A stretch of DNA of 64,000 bases from Ochrobactrum sp. Marseille-Q0166 (GTDB taxonomy: Bacteria > Pseudomonadota > Alphaproteobacteria > Rhizobiales > Rhizobiaceae): the NCBI RefSeq assembly GCF_014397025.1, contig NZ_JACJUO010000001.1, positions 2,218,501-2,282,500 of the forward strand, read 5' to 3'. The notes beneath the pieces were generated by a model. It was not told the origin of the DNA, ran no database searches, and saw nothing but the letters and a program-made list of their open reading frames with translations. Positions 1 through 8,193 of this stretch are shown here, in pieces (the stretch's first letter is position 1; every line of letters begins with the position of its first letter). Position numbers and translations under genes: made by a program.

Positions 1-438
1 GAAGTAAGCGGCGTCCGACCCAACGATGTTGAAAAGCTTGCTGACGACGGTCGCGACACCCGCAAAATGGCCGGGACGCGCCTCGCCCTCCATCTGATTG
101 CCGAGCCTCGGCACATCGACAACCGTCTGCATCGGACGTGGATACATATCCGATACGGCAGGAGCAAAGAGGAAATCCACCTTCGCGTCGCGGAGCAGAT
201 TTGCATCGCGCTCAAGATCACGCGGATATTTATCAAGATCTTCGTTGGCACCAAATTGCAGCGGATTGACAAAGATCGAAACGACGGTGACGTCATTGTC
301 CTCGCGCGAGCGGCGAACAAGTTCGAGGTGCCCTTTGTGCAGATAGCCCATGGTTGGCACGAGGCCGATAGATTTACCGCTCTTGCGCGCTGCGCCAAGC
401 GCCAGCCGCAAGTCTTCAATCGTATGGATGATCTGCAT
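1..438 (-). CDS. panC: Pantothenate synthetase, C-terminus cut by window edge
   Basis: The minus strand from 438 reads 146 codons without a stop to the window edge, so only the N-terminal half is present. PanC condenses pantoate and beta-alanine with ATP in the cytosol, the last step of pantothenate synthesis. The start [11 protein letters not shown] follows an AGGGAGA ribosome site. The ATP-binding motif [14 protein letters not shown] (about residues 28-41), the pantoate-site stretch [14 protein letters not shown] (about 54-67) and [16 protein letters not shown] (about 117-132) are visible. These are family hallmarks, so the call is firm. It lies about 100 bp downstream of a lipoprotein gene on the same strand. 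Confidence 0.95.
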   Translation of the reverse strand, partial: MQIIHTIEDLRLALGAARKSGKSIGLVPTMGYLHKGHLELVRRSREDNDVTVVSIFVNPLQFGANEDLDKYPRDLERDANLLRDAKVDFLFAPAVSDMYPRPMQTVVDVPRLGNQMEGEARPGHFAGVATVVSKLFNIVGSDAAYF

Positions 439-528
439 GAGGGTCTCCCTGCCAACAACCAGATTTTGCCGCAGTCCTACAGCGCCCCCTCAAAGATGAC
501 AACAGCGCATTTTCTAGTAAATAGCCGA

Positions 529-544
529 TAAGAGCACGCTCTTA
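529..544. repeat. Perfect 16-base dyad at the end of the lipoprotein gene
   Basis: TAAGAGC and GCTCTTA flank a two-base centre and overlap the stop codon of the upstream hydrolase gene. There is no T-run, so it is not a classical intrinsic terminator. It may end or stabilise that transcript. Confidence 0.4.
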
Positions 545-1783
545 GTTGCCAACCGCACCGCTGACTGTGCCACCCACTGTTCTGCCAAAGCGGTCGATCT
601 GCTCATTGTAAGTTCGGCGTGTATTCGGATCGAAGACAGCAATCGGCGCACTGACAACCAGCGAAGCGGCCGAGCCAACCCCCTGCGCCGTACCGAGAGC
701 CACTGCGCCGAGACGCTCACCCAGCCCGATATCGGAATCGGTGATGGTCTGGCCCGTGACGAGGCGCTGGCCGATCAACTGAACGACTTCCGGACTCGAT
801 GCAAACTTGCCATGATTGAGGCTGTCACCCGCCTTGAGCTGTGTAAGGTCAATCACCGTTATGCCAGCCTTCTCAAGCTGCGAGCGATAAGGCTCCACTG
901 ACGGATCGATCTGACCGAGACGATCAACATTGCCGGATATGAAGCGCGATGCCCGAAGCGCGCGATCATCACGCGAGGTAAACAGCGTGAAACGCGGATG
1001 TTCCTTGCCCATCGCACGGAACTGTTTGTTGAAAACATCGACATCGAGATCGGGGGAGGCAAGAATGACGTCGGTGATCTTGCGATCCACGCGCTTGTCG
1101 CGAATGGCCATCTGCCGCAAGGCTTCCACTGTCAGCCAGCTCCCCATGGAATGCGCCATGATCGTGATATCCTTGACGCGCGGGTCTTCGGCAATCTTGC
1201 GCAGCACGTTTTCCAGTGCATCACGCGAGTAATTGGTGCTTTCCTTGTCGTAATTGTAATCAAATACGCTGCCACGTGACGGCCATGTGAAAATAACAGG
1301 AGCAACATCAGCGCCTGAATCATGCACAATCTGCGCAAAGCGGTAGACCGAATCTTCAAATGTATTGTTGAAGCCGTGCACGAACACCATCACACGGCGT
1401 GATTTGGGTAGACTTTGATTGAGCCATTGCCGTGCACCCGTTTCGCTGTTTATGGCCTTCACCTCAACGGTCGTGAATTCCTTAAACGGATCAGCTGGCA
1501 ACTTCTTCGGCCACTGAACTTCACCGATTTTACGATTCTTATCCGGTGGAATTGAAACCACAATCTGCGTGAGACTTAGATCCTGATCGCGTTCTCCCGA
1601 GTATAAAGTTCCCGGATCACCAGAAGGTGCACGCGTCGTGGCAACCATAAGATTGACTTTAGAAGCACCCGGAACGCTTGCGGCAACAGGGATGAGGACA
1701 CCGTCCGGGCGGCTGGCGCAACCGGCAACGAGAGTCAGAATTATAAGCAATGCTGGGGCAGTACGACGAAATATGCTCCGCAA
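542..1783 (-). CDS. Lipoprotein of the DUF900 alpha/beta-hydrolase family
   Basis: About 413 residues. The TTG at 1781-1783 is preferred as start because AGGAG lies 9 bases upstream and the protein then opens with a clean lipoprotein signal: basic LRSIFRRT, a hydrophobic stretch, and lipobox LVAGC. A longer reading to 1873 would put about 30 odd residues ahead of it. The body carries VMVFVHGFNN (oxyanion region) and AHSMGSWL (nucleophile elbow GxSxG), as in DUF900 serine hydrolases. It should be anchored in the cell envelope facing the periplasm. The substrate is unknown. The stop overlaps a perfect dyad and panC follows downstream. Confidence 0.8.
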   Translation of the reverse strand: MRSIFRRTAPALLIILTLVAGCASRPDGVLIPVAASVPGASKVNLMVATTRAPSGDPGTLYSGERDQDLSLTQIVVSIPPDKNRKIGEVQWPKKLPADPFKEFTTVEVKAINSETGARQWLNQSLPKSRRVMVFVHGFNNTFEDSVYRFAQIVHDSGADVAPVIFTWPSRGSVFDYNYDKESTNYSRDALENVLRKIAEDPRVKDITIMAHSMGSWLTVEALRQMAIRDKRVDRKITDVILASPDLDVDVFNKQFRAMGKEHPRFTLFTSRDDRALRASRFISGNVDRLGQIDPSVEPYRSQLEKAGITVIDLTQLKAGDSLNHGKFASSPEVVQLIGQRLVTGQTITDSDIGLGERLGAVALGTAQGVGSAASLVVSAPIAVFDPNTRRTYNEQIDRFGRTVGGTVSGAVGN

Positions 1784-1956
1784 AACCTTGTTCTCCTGAC
1801 AAAACCCGAACGCGAAAGTGCTTATAGTATATTCTTTACGCGAACGGATATGCCAAGTCCTAAATGTTGGCAATCATGGAAAGACTGTGGAGTTGCGGCT
1901 TCTTGGTTACACAAAGGGCGCGAAAAGGCCGCCATAGCTGACGGCCTTTTATGTTA

Positions 1957-3510
1957 TCAAAGCTTTGCAGAAAGCCAGTCGCGGGCAATGCGCGCATCAT
2001 CCTCGACCAGCGCATGACCAACACCGGGCAACCGCTGGGCGTCGAGATCAGCACCTCCTTCTTTCAGCGCCTTTTCCAACGGACCGGACAAGGCACCGTA
2101 AAGATCATCAGCACCGCCCAGAAGCAGAACGGAGGCATCCGACAAGTCAGCTTCCGGCGGCTGTTCCAGGATTTCGATGCTGCGCAACAGAACTGCCTTG
2201 CGTACAATATGCGGATAAAGCCGCATGAAGGCTCCAATCAGGTTTGCCCCGTTGGAATAGCCAAGAAACGCTGTGCGCTCCGGATCAAGCCCATAGGATT
2301 TGATCGCACCTTCGACAAAAGCCTCGAAAGCTTCTGCCTCCGAACGAATGTCAGCCTGATCGAACCGGTTCATGGTGAAGCGACGGAACCAGCGCTGTGT
2401 GCCTTCTTCCGTACTGCGACCACGCACCCCCACCAAGGTAGCATTGGGCGCAATCTTGTGGGCAAGCGGCATAAGATCGTTCTCATTGCCACCCGTCCCA
2501 TGCAGGAGAATGAGCGCCGTGCCATCCGGATTTTCCGGCAGGTAGACACGATGCACAAAAGGCAGGTCACGATAGATTACCCGTTCCTCGCCCGGAGCCG
2601 AGAATTGCGGCATCCGCATACGGATTGCGGTCTCCTTATCCTCGTTGCCCGGAGGGACAAACAGCGTCTGCCCGAGATTTTCAACGCTCTCGTCCACAGC
2701 AAAGCCGGGACCGTCGGTTGCAAGTTCGAACAGAGTACCGCCCGGCTCACGCACATAGAGTGACGCAAAATATTTGCGGTCATGGACATTGGTTTCGCTG
2801 GAATTGAGCGAAGCCAGCTCCTTTTCCACCCGCGCAATCTCCTTGGTGTCTGTCGCACGGAAAGCCACGTGGTCTGCAATCCCGGTTCCAGGAATACCCG
2901 GCCAGAAACCTGTTGCATCGCGCACGTCGATGGCATCGCCTGAATCGGAGACCAGACGATCAATCGTCCCTTCCTTGGCCTGAGCATGGAAGCCGAAATA
3001 GCGCTCGATAAAGCTGACAGTTTGTTCGGGCTGCTCGGACAGGATCGTGGCCGAACGGATGCGGCGCACGGCATGTTCTGCCGGAACATCCCCGGATACC
3101 CAGGCATCATTGGCTGCAAGATCGCTACCGACCAGCTTGACAATCACCCCATCTGGATCTCGCAGGCGCAGAACCGGCTCACCGAATTCCTGTACCGGGC
3201 CTTCAGACGGCACATGATGGCGCAAGGCCCGCTCCAGCCAGAACCCGATCGCAGTGCGGTCGATGGCGAGCGCTATTTCGCTGACCTGACCATGACCGAC
3301 GCGGCCCTTCCCGCCATCTTCCCAGACGAGAAAAGTGATCAAAGAACCCGGCGTGCCCAAGCGGTCGCCATAAAACAGATGCAGCTGTTCCGCATCTTCA
3401 AAGCCGCCCGTCTGCTTGACAATACGCAAACCAAGGAAACCCGCATAGAAATCGACATTGGCCTGAACCTTGCGCGTGATCAATGTGAGATGGTGGATGC
3501 CGCTGGTCAT
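1957..3510 (-). CDS. Fusion of VOC ring-cleaving dioxygenase and carboxylesterase
   Basis: About 517 residues; start MTSGIHHLTLIT chosen because GGGAG lies upstream and the VOC fold begins at once. Residues 1-125 and about 145-290 form two vicinal-oxygen-chelate modules, with GIHHLT, GIADHVAF and GGTLFELATD supplying likely metal ligands (His, His, Glu). Residues about 320-517 form a phospholipase/carboxylesterase alpha/beta hydrolase: LLHGTGGNENDL (oxyanion), GYSNGAN (Ser nucleophile), GGADD (Asp) and VGHAL (His). Bacillus MhqO/MhqE (dioxygenase) and MhqD (hydrolase) are separate proteins induced by quinones. The inference is that this single chain opens a hydroquinone-like ring and hydrolyses the product. 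The exact substrate is unknown. Confidence 0.8.
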   Translation of the reverse strand: MTSGIHHLTLITRKVQANVDFYAGFLGLRIVKQTGGFEDAEQLHLFYGDRLGTPGSLITFLVWEDGGKGRVGHGQVSEIALAIDRTAIGFWLERALRHHVPSEGPVQEFGEPVLRLRDPDGVIVKLVGSDLAANDAWVSGDVPAEHAVRRIRSATILSEQPEQTVSFIERYFGFHAQAKEGTIDRLVSDSGDAIDVRDATGFWPGIPGTGIADHVAFRATDTKEIARVEKELASLNSSETNVHDRKYFASLYVREPGGTLFELATDGPGFAVDESVENLGQTLFVPPGNEDKETAIRMRMPQFSAPGEERVIYRDLPFVHRVYLPENPDGTALILLHGTGGNENDLMPLAHKIAPNATLVGVRGRSTEEGTQRWFRRFTMNRFDQADIRSEAEAFEAFVEGAIKSYGLDPERTAFLGYSNGANLIGAFMRLYPHIVRKAVLLRSIEILEQPPEADLSDASVLLLGGADDLYGALSGPLEKALKEGGADLDAQRLPGVGHALVEDDARIARDWLSAKL

Positions 3511-3660
3511 GATTGCGATCTCCCGCTTTGCTGGCGGTGATGCTCCTGAACAGGACGCACACCGCAAATTGAATATTGCAGGAGAAATAGTTCACATTCT
3601 CGCGATTGCCCATACAGAGATGCGGCAACGCACTGTAAACAAATCAGCATTTATTTTGGA

Positions 3661-3800
3661 GATTAAAAAAAGAAAAAGGCCGCGCGGGAGGAGGATGCGC
3701 GGCCTGATCTTGAATACGGCTGGGAGGAGGAGATGCCGTATTCGTCATCGGGCTCTGGGAGGAGGAGTGAACCCGATGACCAATGTTTACCCGTAGCCTC
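3661..3800 (-). ncRNA. Small RNA with three CUCCUCCC-loop hairpins (cuckoo/CcsR type)
   Basis: Read on the minus strand, three hairpins follow each other: arms 3745-3752/3772-3779, 3713-3720/3735-3742 and 3677-3685/3697-3705. Every loop carries CTCCTCC or CTCCTCCC, complementary to Shine-Dalgarno sequences. The last hairpin is followed by CCTTTTTCTTTTTTT, a good intrinsic terminator, which fixes the strand. This matches the architecture of alphaproteobacterial CCUCCUCCC-motif RNAs (the cuckoo family, including Rhodobacter CcsR RNAs), which bind protein targets or mRNAs under stress and often sit near DUF1127 genes. A DUF1127 gene lies 2.6 kb away. The 5' end is estimated, and no clear promoter could be assigned. 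Confidence 0.8.
3677..3705 (-). terminator. Intrinsic terminator of the sRNA
   Basis: Nine-base GC-rich stem AGGCCGCGC/GCGCGGCCT with an 11-base loop holding the CTCCTCCC motif, followed on the minus strand by a T-rich tail at 3661-3676. Confidence 0.8.
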
Positions 3801-3823
3801 TTTATTCAACAACGGCCAATAAC

Positions 3824-3838
3824 GCATAACAGTTATGC
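3824..3838. promoter_or_regulatory. Perfect odd palindrome upstream of the sRNA
   Basis: GCATAAC-a-GTTATGC is a perfect 7-base inverted repeat about 45 bases upstream of the first sRNA hairpin. It could be a regulator site for the sRNA. No regulator family could be assigned from the sequence alone. Confidence 0.35.
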
Positions 3839-3879
3839 AAATACGCCGATGCTTAAGATTTTTGCAGATTTCTGAATGT

Positions 3880-3906
3880 AAAAAACCTGCTCACAGAATG
3901 AGCAGG
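3880..3906 (-). terminator. Intrinsic terminator of lrgAB
   Basis: Stem CCTGCTCA/TGAGCAGG with a 5-base loop, followed on the minus strand by TTTTTT, 30 bases after the lrgB stop. Confidence 0.85.
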
Positions 3907-3936
3907 CCGAGAAAATTATTCTGTAAAAACAGCATT

Positions 3937-4632
3937 TCAGAGAAGGTGGGCGATGAATGGCGCAGCCAGAACATTGACCAATCCGACAAGCACCATCACG
4001 AGACCTGCAATCGAACCCTCCTCCGTGCCGATCTGGTGAGCCTTTGCCACGCCTGCGCCGTGCGCGCCCATGCCGAACAGTGCGCCGCGCGCCAAAGCCG
4101 AGCGGATCGGTAGCCAATTGAGCATCACTTCACCCATTGCGGCGCCGAATACACCAGTCAGGACCACAAAAATGGCCGTCAGGTCAGGCGTGCCGCCAAT
4201 ATCACCGGAAACCGTCATGGCAAAAGGGGTACTCATGGAACGCGGCATCAGGCTGAGACTGATTGCATCGTTGAGGCCAAGCAGATGTGCTAGTCCCCAA
4301 GCGGAGAGCATCGCAGACGAACTACCCACCAAAACCCCAACCAGCAGAACCGGCCAGTAACGGCGAATGGTTGCGCGCTGCTGATAAATCGGAATGGCAA
4401 AAGCCACTGTCGCAGGTCCGAGCAGCGCCACCAGCCAATGGGTTGCACTGAAATAACCACGATAGTTTTCATTCAGGCCGATAAGAAGCGCCATCAACAG
4501 CAACGGGGTAATGGCAAGTGGTGTCAACCACCACATTGGAAAGCGGCGATAGACACGTTTTGCAGCCAGATAGAGCAGTATTGTGGCTGCCGACCAGAAC
4601 AGCATCGCCACATAGGGATTACTTAGCGGCAT
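3937..4632 (-). CDS. lrgB: LrgB/CidB family membrane protein
   Basis: About 231 residues, start MPLSNPYVAML at 4632, so the reading frame overlaps the end of lrgA by 14 bases and is probably translationally coupled. A GTG at 4641 is possible too. Several hydrophobic segments run through the chain, with family signatures RSMSTPFAMTVSGDIGG and GMGAHGAGVAKAHQIGTEEGSIAG. LrgB works with LrgA in the cytoplasmic membrane in holin-like control of murein hydrolase activity, or as a small-metabolite (pyruvate-type) exporter in other bacteria. A terminator follows directly. Confidence 0.9.
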   Translation of the reverse strand: MPLSNPYVAMLFWSAATILLYLAAKRVYRRFPMWWLTPLAITPLLLMALLIGLNENYRGYFSATHWLVALLGPATVAFAIPIYQQRATIRRYWPVLLVGVLVGSSSAMLSAWGLAHLLGLNDAISLSLMPRSMSTPFAMTVSGDIGGTPDLTAIFVVLTGVFGAAMGEVMLNWLPIRSALARGALFGMGAHGAGVAKAHQIGTEEGSIAGLVMVLVGLVNVLAAPFIAHLL

Positions 4633-5026
4633 AGCGCACACTCAGGCGATAGCACATGTCGACGGTCAGTGCTGTCACAGTCATAACAGTCAATGTGCCG
4701 ACCAGGATAACAGCCATGATCTTTACGCCCAGCATTCCGAGCAGTTCCTGATGCTCAAGAACGGCGAGAACCGCAGGCACGAAGAACAGCAGCATTTCGG
4801 CCAGAAACCATTCCGCACCACGCTTCATGCTGAACAGGCTGATGCGACCGCTCAAGAGCAGAGCCAGAACAAGCGCCATACCAACAATGCCGCCCGGCAG
4901 TGGCAGACCAATAAGACGGACAAAAGCTTCACCCGCCAACCAGAAGCCGAACAGGGTTGCAATCTGCATCAGGCGACTGTTGTGCAGCGCGTAACGAAAG
5001 CGGATTGTCAAGCTGTGGGCGTTCAT
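4619..5026 (-). CDS. lrgA: LrgA/CidA holin-like membrane protein
   Basis: About 135 residues. MNAHSLTIRFRY at 5026 is preferred because GGAA lies seven bases upstream; the ATG at 5044 lacks a ribosome site. Four hydrophobic stretches and the family motif LPLPGGIVGMALVL are visible, together with WFLAEMLLFFVPAVLAVLEH. It forms a two-gene operon with lrgB and is divergent from a LysR regulator, the arrangement known for cidABR/lrgAB loci. Two dyads in the shared promoter region suggest control by that regulator. Confidence 0.9.
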   Translation of the reverse strand: MNAHSLTIRFRYALHNSRLMQIATLFGFWLAGEAFVRLIGLPLPGGIVGMALVLALLLSGRISLFSMKRGAEWFLAEMLLFFVPAVLAVLEHQELLGMLGVKIMAVILVGTLTVMTVTALTVDMCYRLSVRYAAK

Positions 5027-5086
5027 GATGATGTTCCAATGCAAATGTTTGTAATTTCAATATAGACGCCGCGCCACCATTCCAGA

Positions 5087-5128
5087 AATGAATTGATTTC
5101 ATTGCAGCTATTCCATAATAGAATAGCT
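5087..5128. promoter_or_regulatory. Two dyads between lrgA and lysR; likely LysR site
   Basis: AATGAA-N5-TTCATT at 5087-5103 and AGCTATTC-N7-GAATAGCT at 5106-5128 are perfect inverted repeats. The second holds the T-N11-A geometry of LysR-type boxes (ATTC-N7-GAAT) and ends one base before the regulator's start codon, as expected for autoregulation. Confidence 0.55.
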
Positions 5129-5129
5129 T

Positions 5130-6020
5130 ATGAACTTACGCAGCTTTCAGGCTTTCGTGGAAGTGGTGCGACAGGGCGGCTTTTCAGCGGCTGCCCGCAC
5201 CATCAACGCCACTCAATCCACCGTCAGCAAGACGGTGCGACAGCTCGAAGAAGAACTCGGGCTGCCTCTGCTCGATCGTGATGTTACCCCTCCCCGCCTG
5301 ACAAATGCGGGCGAAATCGTCTATAGCCGCGCCTTAGCCATGTTGACCGAAAAAGATGACATGCTGACAGAGCTTGGTGAGTTGCGCGGTCTCAAACGCG
5401 GTCTCCTGCGTCTTGGCCTGCCACCCATTGGTTCCAGCGTCCTGTTTGCACCCGTCTTCGCCGCCTTTACCAAGCTCTACCCCGACATCGATATTCAGCT
5501 TGTCGAACATGGCAGCAAGCGACTGGAAGAATTGCTGCTGGCTGGCGACGTAGAACTCGCTGGCCTGCTTCTGCCCGTTGAAGAAAGCTTCGAGTGGCAG
5601 GCAATTCGTGGTGAACCAGTCGTGGCGCTGCTCCCTGCCGATCACGGCTTTATCGACGATGGCGGCATTCTGTTGTCTGATATTGTGAGTCTGCCCTTCA
5701 TTCTTTTTGAAAGCGGCTTCGCACTCAATCAAATCATTCTCGACGCCTGTCATCAGCGCGGATTATTCCCCCATGTCGCTGTCCGCTCCAGCCAGATCGA
5801 TTTTATTGTCGAACTGGTGGCCGCTGGCATGGGCATTGGATTTCTTCCGCAAATGATCGCTGAACAGCGCAAGAATCCTGGCGTCTGCATCCATCAAATC
5901 CGGGATGCAGAGATAAACTGGGACATGGCTCTGGTCTGGCGCAAAAATGCGTTTCTTTCCCATGCAGCAAAAGCGTGGCTTGAACTGTGCAAAAGCCGAA
6001 ACAGCAGCGCAGCAACTTGA
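5130..6020 (+). CDS. LysR-family regulator, probable controller of lrgAB
   Basis: About 296 residues. The N-terminal winged helix-turn-helix is clear: MNLRSFQAFVEVVRQGGF, AARTINATQSTVSKTVRQLE (about 1-60). The rest is a LysR substrate-binding domain, for example LRLGLPPIGSSVLFAPVF and VAAGMGIGFLPQMI. LysR proteins bind DNA as tetramers and sense a small ligand in the cytosol. The divergent position and shared dyads suggest it controls lrgAB as CidR does, but the effector is unknown. Confidence 0.85.
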   Translation: MNLRSFQAFVEVVRQGGFSAAARTINATQSTVSKTVRQLEEELGLPLLDRDVTPPRLTNAGEIVYSRALAMLTEKDDMLTELGELRGLKRGLLRLGLPPIGSSVLFAPVFAAFTKLYPDIDIQLVEHGSKRLEELLLAGDVELAGLLLPVEESFEWQAIRGEPVVALLPADHGFIDDGGILLSDIVSLPFILFESGFALNQIILDACHQRGLFPHVAVRSSQIDFIVELVAAGMGIGFLPQMIAEQRKNPGVCIHQIRDAEINWDMALVWRKNAFLSHAAKAWLELCKSRNSSAAT

Positions 6021-6115
6021 AAGCAACGAGCGGACGCCTATCTCAATAGAATATACCGCGACATTCGGGGCGCTTTTTGCGCCCGTTACCCATAGGGCTT
6101 TAAAAGGAGGCCATC

Positions 6116-6301
6116 ATGGAAGGTCAGGTCATATTCTACAAAGACGACAGGATCATTTACCGGCATCATGTAGAGGTGAATGATGACGATTACTCAAAGG
6201 GCGTGAACGATGCCCTTATCGCCTTTCAGCGCAACTATGCCGGTTTTGATCTAGCGGGCGATGATATTCACATCCGCTTCAAGAAGCCGGGCGAAATTTG
6301 A
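6116..6301 (+). CDS. Small hypothetical protein, 61 residues
   Basis: An excellent AAAGGAGG ribosome site sits eight bases before the ATG. The protein is hydrophilic and acidic in the middle (VNDDDYSKGVND), has no signal peptide or membrane segment, and ends IHIRFKKPGEI. I recognise no domain. It stands alone between the LysR gene and a convergent DUF1127 gene. Confidence 0.65.
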   Translation: MEGQVIFYKDDRIIYRHHVEVNDDDYSKGVNDALIAFQRNYAGFDLAGDDIHIRFKKPGEI

Positions 6302-6318
6302 GCCCATCCGACGAGAGC

Positions 6319-6341
6319 TTCGCCTGAGCAATCAGGCGAAA
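6319..6341. repeat. Hairpin between two small convergent genes
   Basis: TTCGCCTGA and TCAGGCGAA flank a four-base loop and include the stop region of the DUF1127 gene. The stem is stable but lacks a T-run on either strand. It may be a weak bidirectional terminator or an RNA-stability element. Confidence 0.45.
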
Positions 6342-6481
6342 GCTGCTTCCCGGGCCACGCGATAAATATCATCGCGCGTCAGACCGAGATCGGAAAGTTC
6401 ACGGTCTGTGCAACCGCTCAGTTCGCGTAGATTTTCGCGATACTGCATCCAACGGGAAAACTGGGTACGGAGGTGGTTCAT
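6332..6481 (-). CDS. DUF1127 mini-protein, 49 residues
   Basis: The minus strand from 6481 encodes a 49-residue protein beginning MNHLRTQFSRWMQYRENLRE and containing LSGCTDRELSDLGLTRDDI, the characteristic DUF1127 helix-turn signature. AAGGGG lies eight bases before the ATG. DUF1127 proteins in alphaproteobacteria are very small, arginine-rich, and have been linked to RNA binding, phosphate/carbon metabolism and CCUCCUCCC-motif sRNAs. The leader of this mRNA contains GGGAGGAAGG, complementary in part to the sRNA loops at 3661-3800, so a link is possible but unproven. Confidence 0.85.
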   Translation of the reverse strand: MNHLRTQFSRWMQYRENLRELSGCTDRELSDLGLTRDDIYRVAREAAFA

Positions 6482-6766
6482 AGTGGTATCCCCTTATGGT
6501 GAGCACCTTTTCAGTGCTGCATTTTTACCTTCCTCCCACCATGAAGCTTCCGCCTTTTTAATCGTTTTGAGAAGTGCATAAACCGCATGGCTGCATTGCT
6601 ATGCTGCGCGCACTGCCGCTCCCTTGATAACGCAATCCTTCAAACCTGACGATAAAGTGATCGTTGATTCCTCCCCTAAGTGTGAGGGATTTGCGTTAGT
6701 ACATTGTAGTTGACTTAATTTACATAAATTGGTGGGCCTTTAATTGGCGAAGAAGACTTCGAACAC

Positions 6767-7381
6767 ATGAACAAAACCCTTTTTATTGTCGGTAACGGCC
6801 CAATCGATCGAGACCTGTCTGCTGAAATCGACGCGGCAGATTTTGTTCTACGTTTCAATGAGCCGCGTGTCTCGCTTGGAATGACTGGCACAAAAACCGA
6901 CATTTTGATGCTTGCAACATCAAGCAAGCAGATGGAACAATGGATCAAAAATCCTGACTTCATAAATTCGGAGATTGTGCGTAACGCGCCCGAATTGCTG
7001 TTTGCCTTCCACCCAAGCATTATCAAACAATTTCATCACCATCCCAATTTTCTGTCCCGTCTAAAAGGCCGCCGTGCTGACTGGACAAACGAGGCCATCG
7101 ATTATTTTGGACGTGCAGGCAAAAAAATCCGTATCATGCCCGCGCAGGATTATTTTGAGGTGTGTGAGCAACTCGGAATTACACCTGACCAGATGAAAAA
7201 GGTTTTCCCGAGCACAGGCTTCTTCGGCATCTGGCTTGCATTGCGCAAATATTCATCGCCCGATTGGGACATAAAAATCTGCGGATTCAGTTGGGAAGGC
7301 TGGAAGCGCCACAACTGGGCAGCTGAACGCAAGTGGATTGAAGACAAGATCGCCGCTGGAATTTTGCACAAAGCAGCCTAA
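6767..7381 (+). CDS. GT29 (sialyltransferase)-like protein
   Basis: About 204 residues, no signal peptide. The N-terminus LFIVGNGPIDRDLSAEI, then ADFVLRFNEPR and GTKTDI, resembles sialyl motif L. FPSTGFFGIWLAL resembles motif S, and HNWAAE matches the H-x4-E of motif VS that carries the catalytic histidine. This suggests a soluble glycosyltransferase of the GT29 fold; related proteins are sometimes mislabelled as urease-operon accessory proteins. It is followed by a GT25-like transferase and a polysaccharide deacetylase, so it probably decorates a surface glycan. Donor and acceptor are unknown. The ribosome site is weak. Confidence 0.65.
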   Translation: MNKTLFIVGNGPIDRDLSAEIDAADFVLRFNEPRVSLGMTGTKTDILMLATSSKQMEQWIKNPDFINSEIVRNAPELLFAFHPSIIKQFHHHPNFLSRLKGRRADWTNEAIDYFGRAGKKIRIMPAQDYFEVCEQLGITPDQMKKVFPSTGFFGIWLALRKYSSPDWDIKICGFSWEGWKRHNWAAERKWIEDKIAAGILHKAA

Positions 7382-7465
7382 TAACTGTGACTTGCGAAAA
7401 TCGAGCGCATAACAGATATAGAATACCGTTTCGGCTGAATTCTGTTTTATGCGCTCAGGTTTCCA

Positions 7466-8188
7466 ATGAACATCAAGGCCTTCATCATTCACTTGACGCG
7501 CGCTGCTGATCGCAAGCCGCAAGTCGAGAAGCTTATTCGGGAACTGCCTGTCAAAACGGAAGTTATCGACGCTGTCGACAGCCGCACACTGTCGGATGAA
7601 ACGGTCAAAGGCGTTTACCGCCGCAAACTTCATGCCCCACGCTATCCATTTGCATTGAGCAAAAATGAGATCGCTTGTTTTTTATCGCATCGCAAGGCCT
7701 GGCAAGCGATTGTTGACCAAGGTCTTGATGCCGGTTTTGTCATTGAAGACGATATCGCGTTGACGGATGTTTTCCATGCTGCGTTTCATGCCGTCACCAG
7801 TCATTTTGAACCGGGCAGCTTTGTGCGTTTCACGTTCCGCGACCGGGAACAAGGCCGCGAGGTTTTCCGCAATGATCAGCTGCGCATCATCATACCCAAC
7901 CCGATCGGACTGGGCATGGTGGCCCAGCTTGTAAGTTTTGACGCCGCAAAGAAACTGCTCGCAGCGACGGAACAATTCGACCGGCCTGTCGATACGACTA
8001 TACAAATGCGCTGGGTGACTGGATTACAACCGCTCGCTGTTATCCCGGGTGGTGTCAAAGAAATTTCTTCAGCGCTTGGTGGCACAACAATTCAGCACAA
8101 AAAATACTTCAAAGACAAACTCGCACGCGAGATCCTGCGTCCAATTTACCGGATGCGTGTGCGTAGCTTCTCTGCAAAATCGAAGTGA
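7466..8188 (+). CDS. GT25-family glycosyltransferase (LPS type)
   Basis: About 240 residues. The opening IKAFIIHLTRAADRKPQVEKLI and the later ALSKNEIACFLSHRKAWQAIVDQG and GFVIEDDIAL are the standard GT25 signatures; EDD is the expected metal/nucleotide-sugar motif. GT25 enzymes transfer galactose or glucose to lipo-oligosaccharide on the cytosolic side. The gene ends by overlapping or abutting the deacetylase gene, so the two are co-translated. Which core sugar it adds cannot be told. Confidence 0.85.
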   Translation: MNIKAFIIHLTRAADRKPQVEKLIRELPVKTEVIDAVDSRTLSDETVKGVYRRKLHAPRYPFALSKNEIACFLSHRKAWQAIVDQGLDAGFVIEDDIALTDVFHAAFHAVTSHFEPGSFVRFTFRDREQGREVFRNDQLRIIIPNPIGLGMVAQLVSFDAAKKLLAATEQFDRPVDTTIQMRWVTGLQPLAVIPGGVKEISSALGGTTIQHKKYFKDKLAREILRPIYRMRVRSFSAKSK

Positions 8189-8193
8189 GTCTC

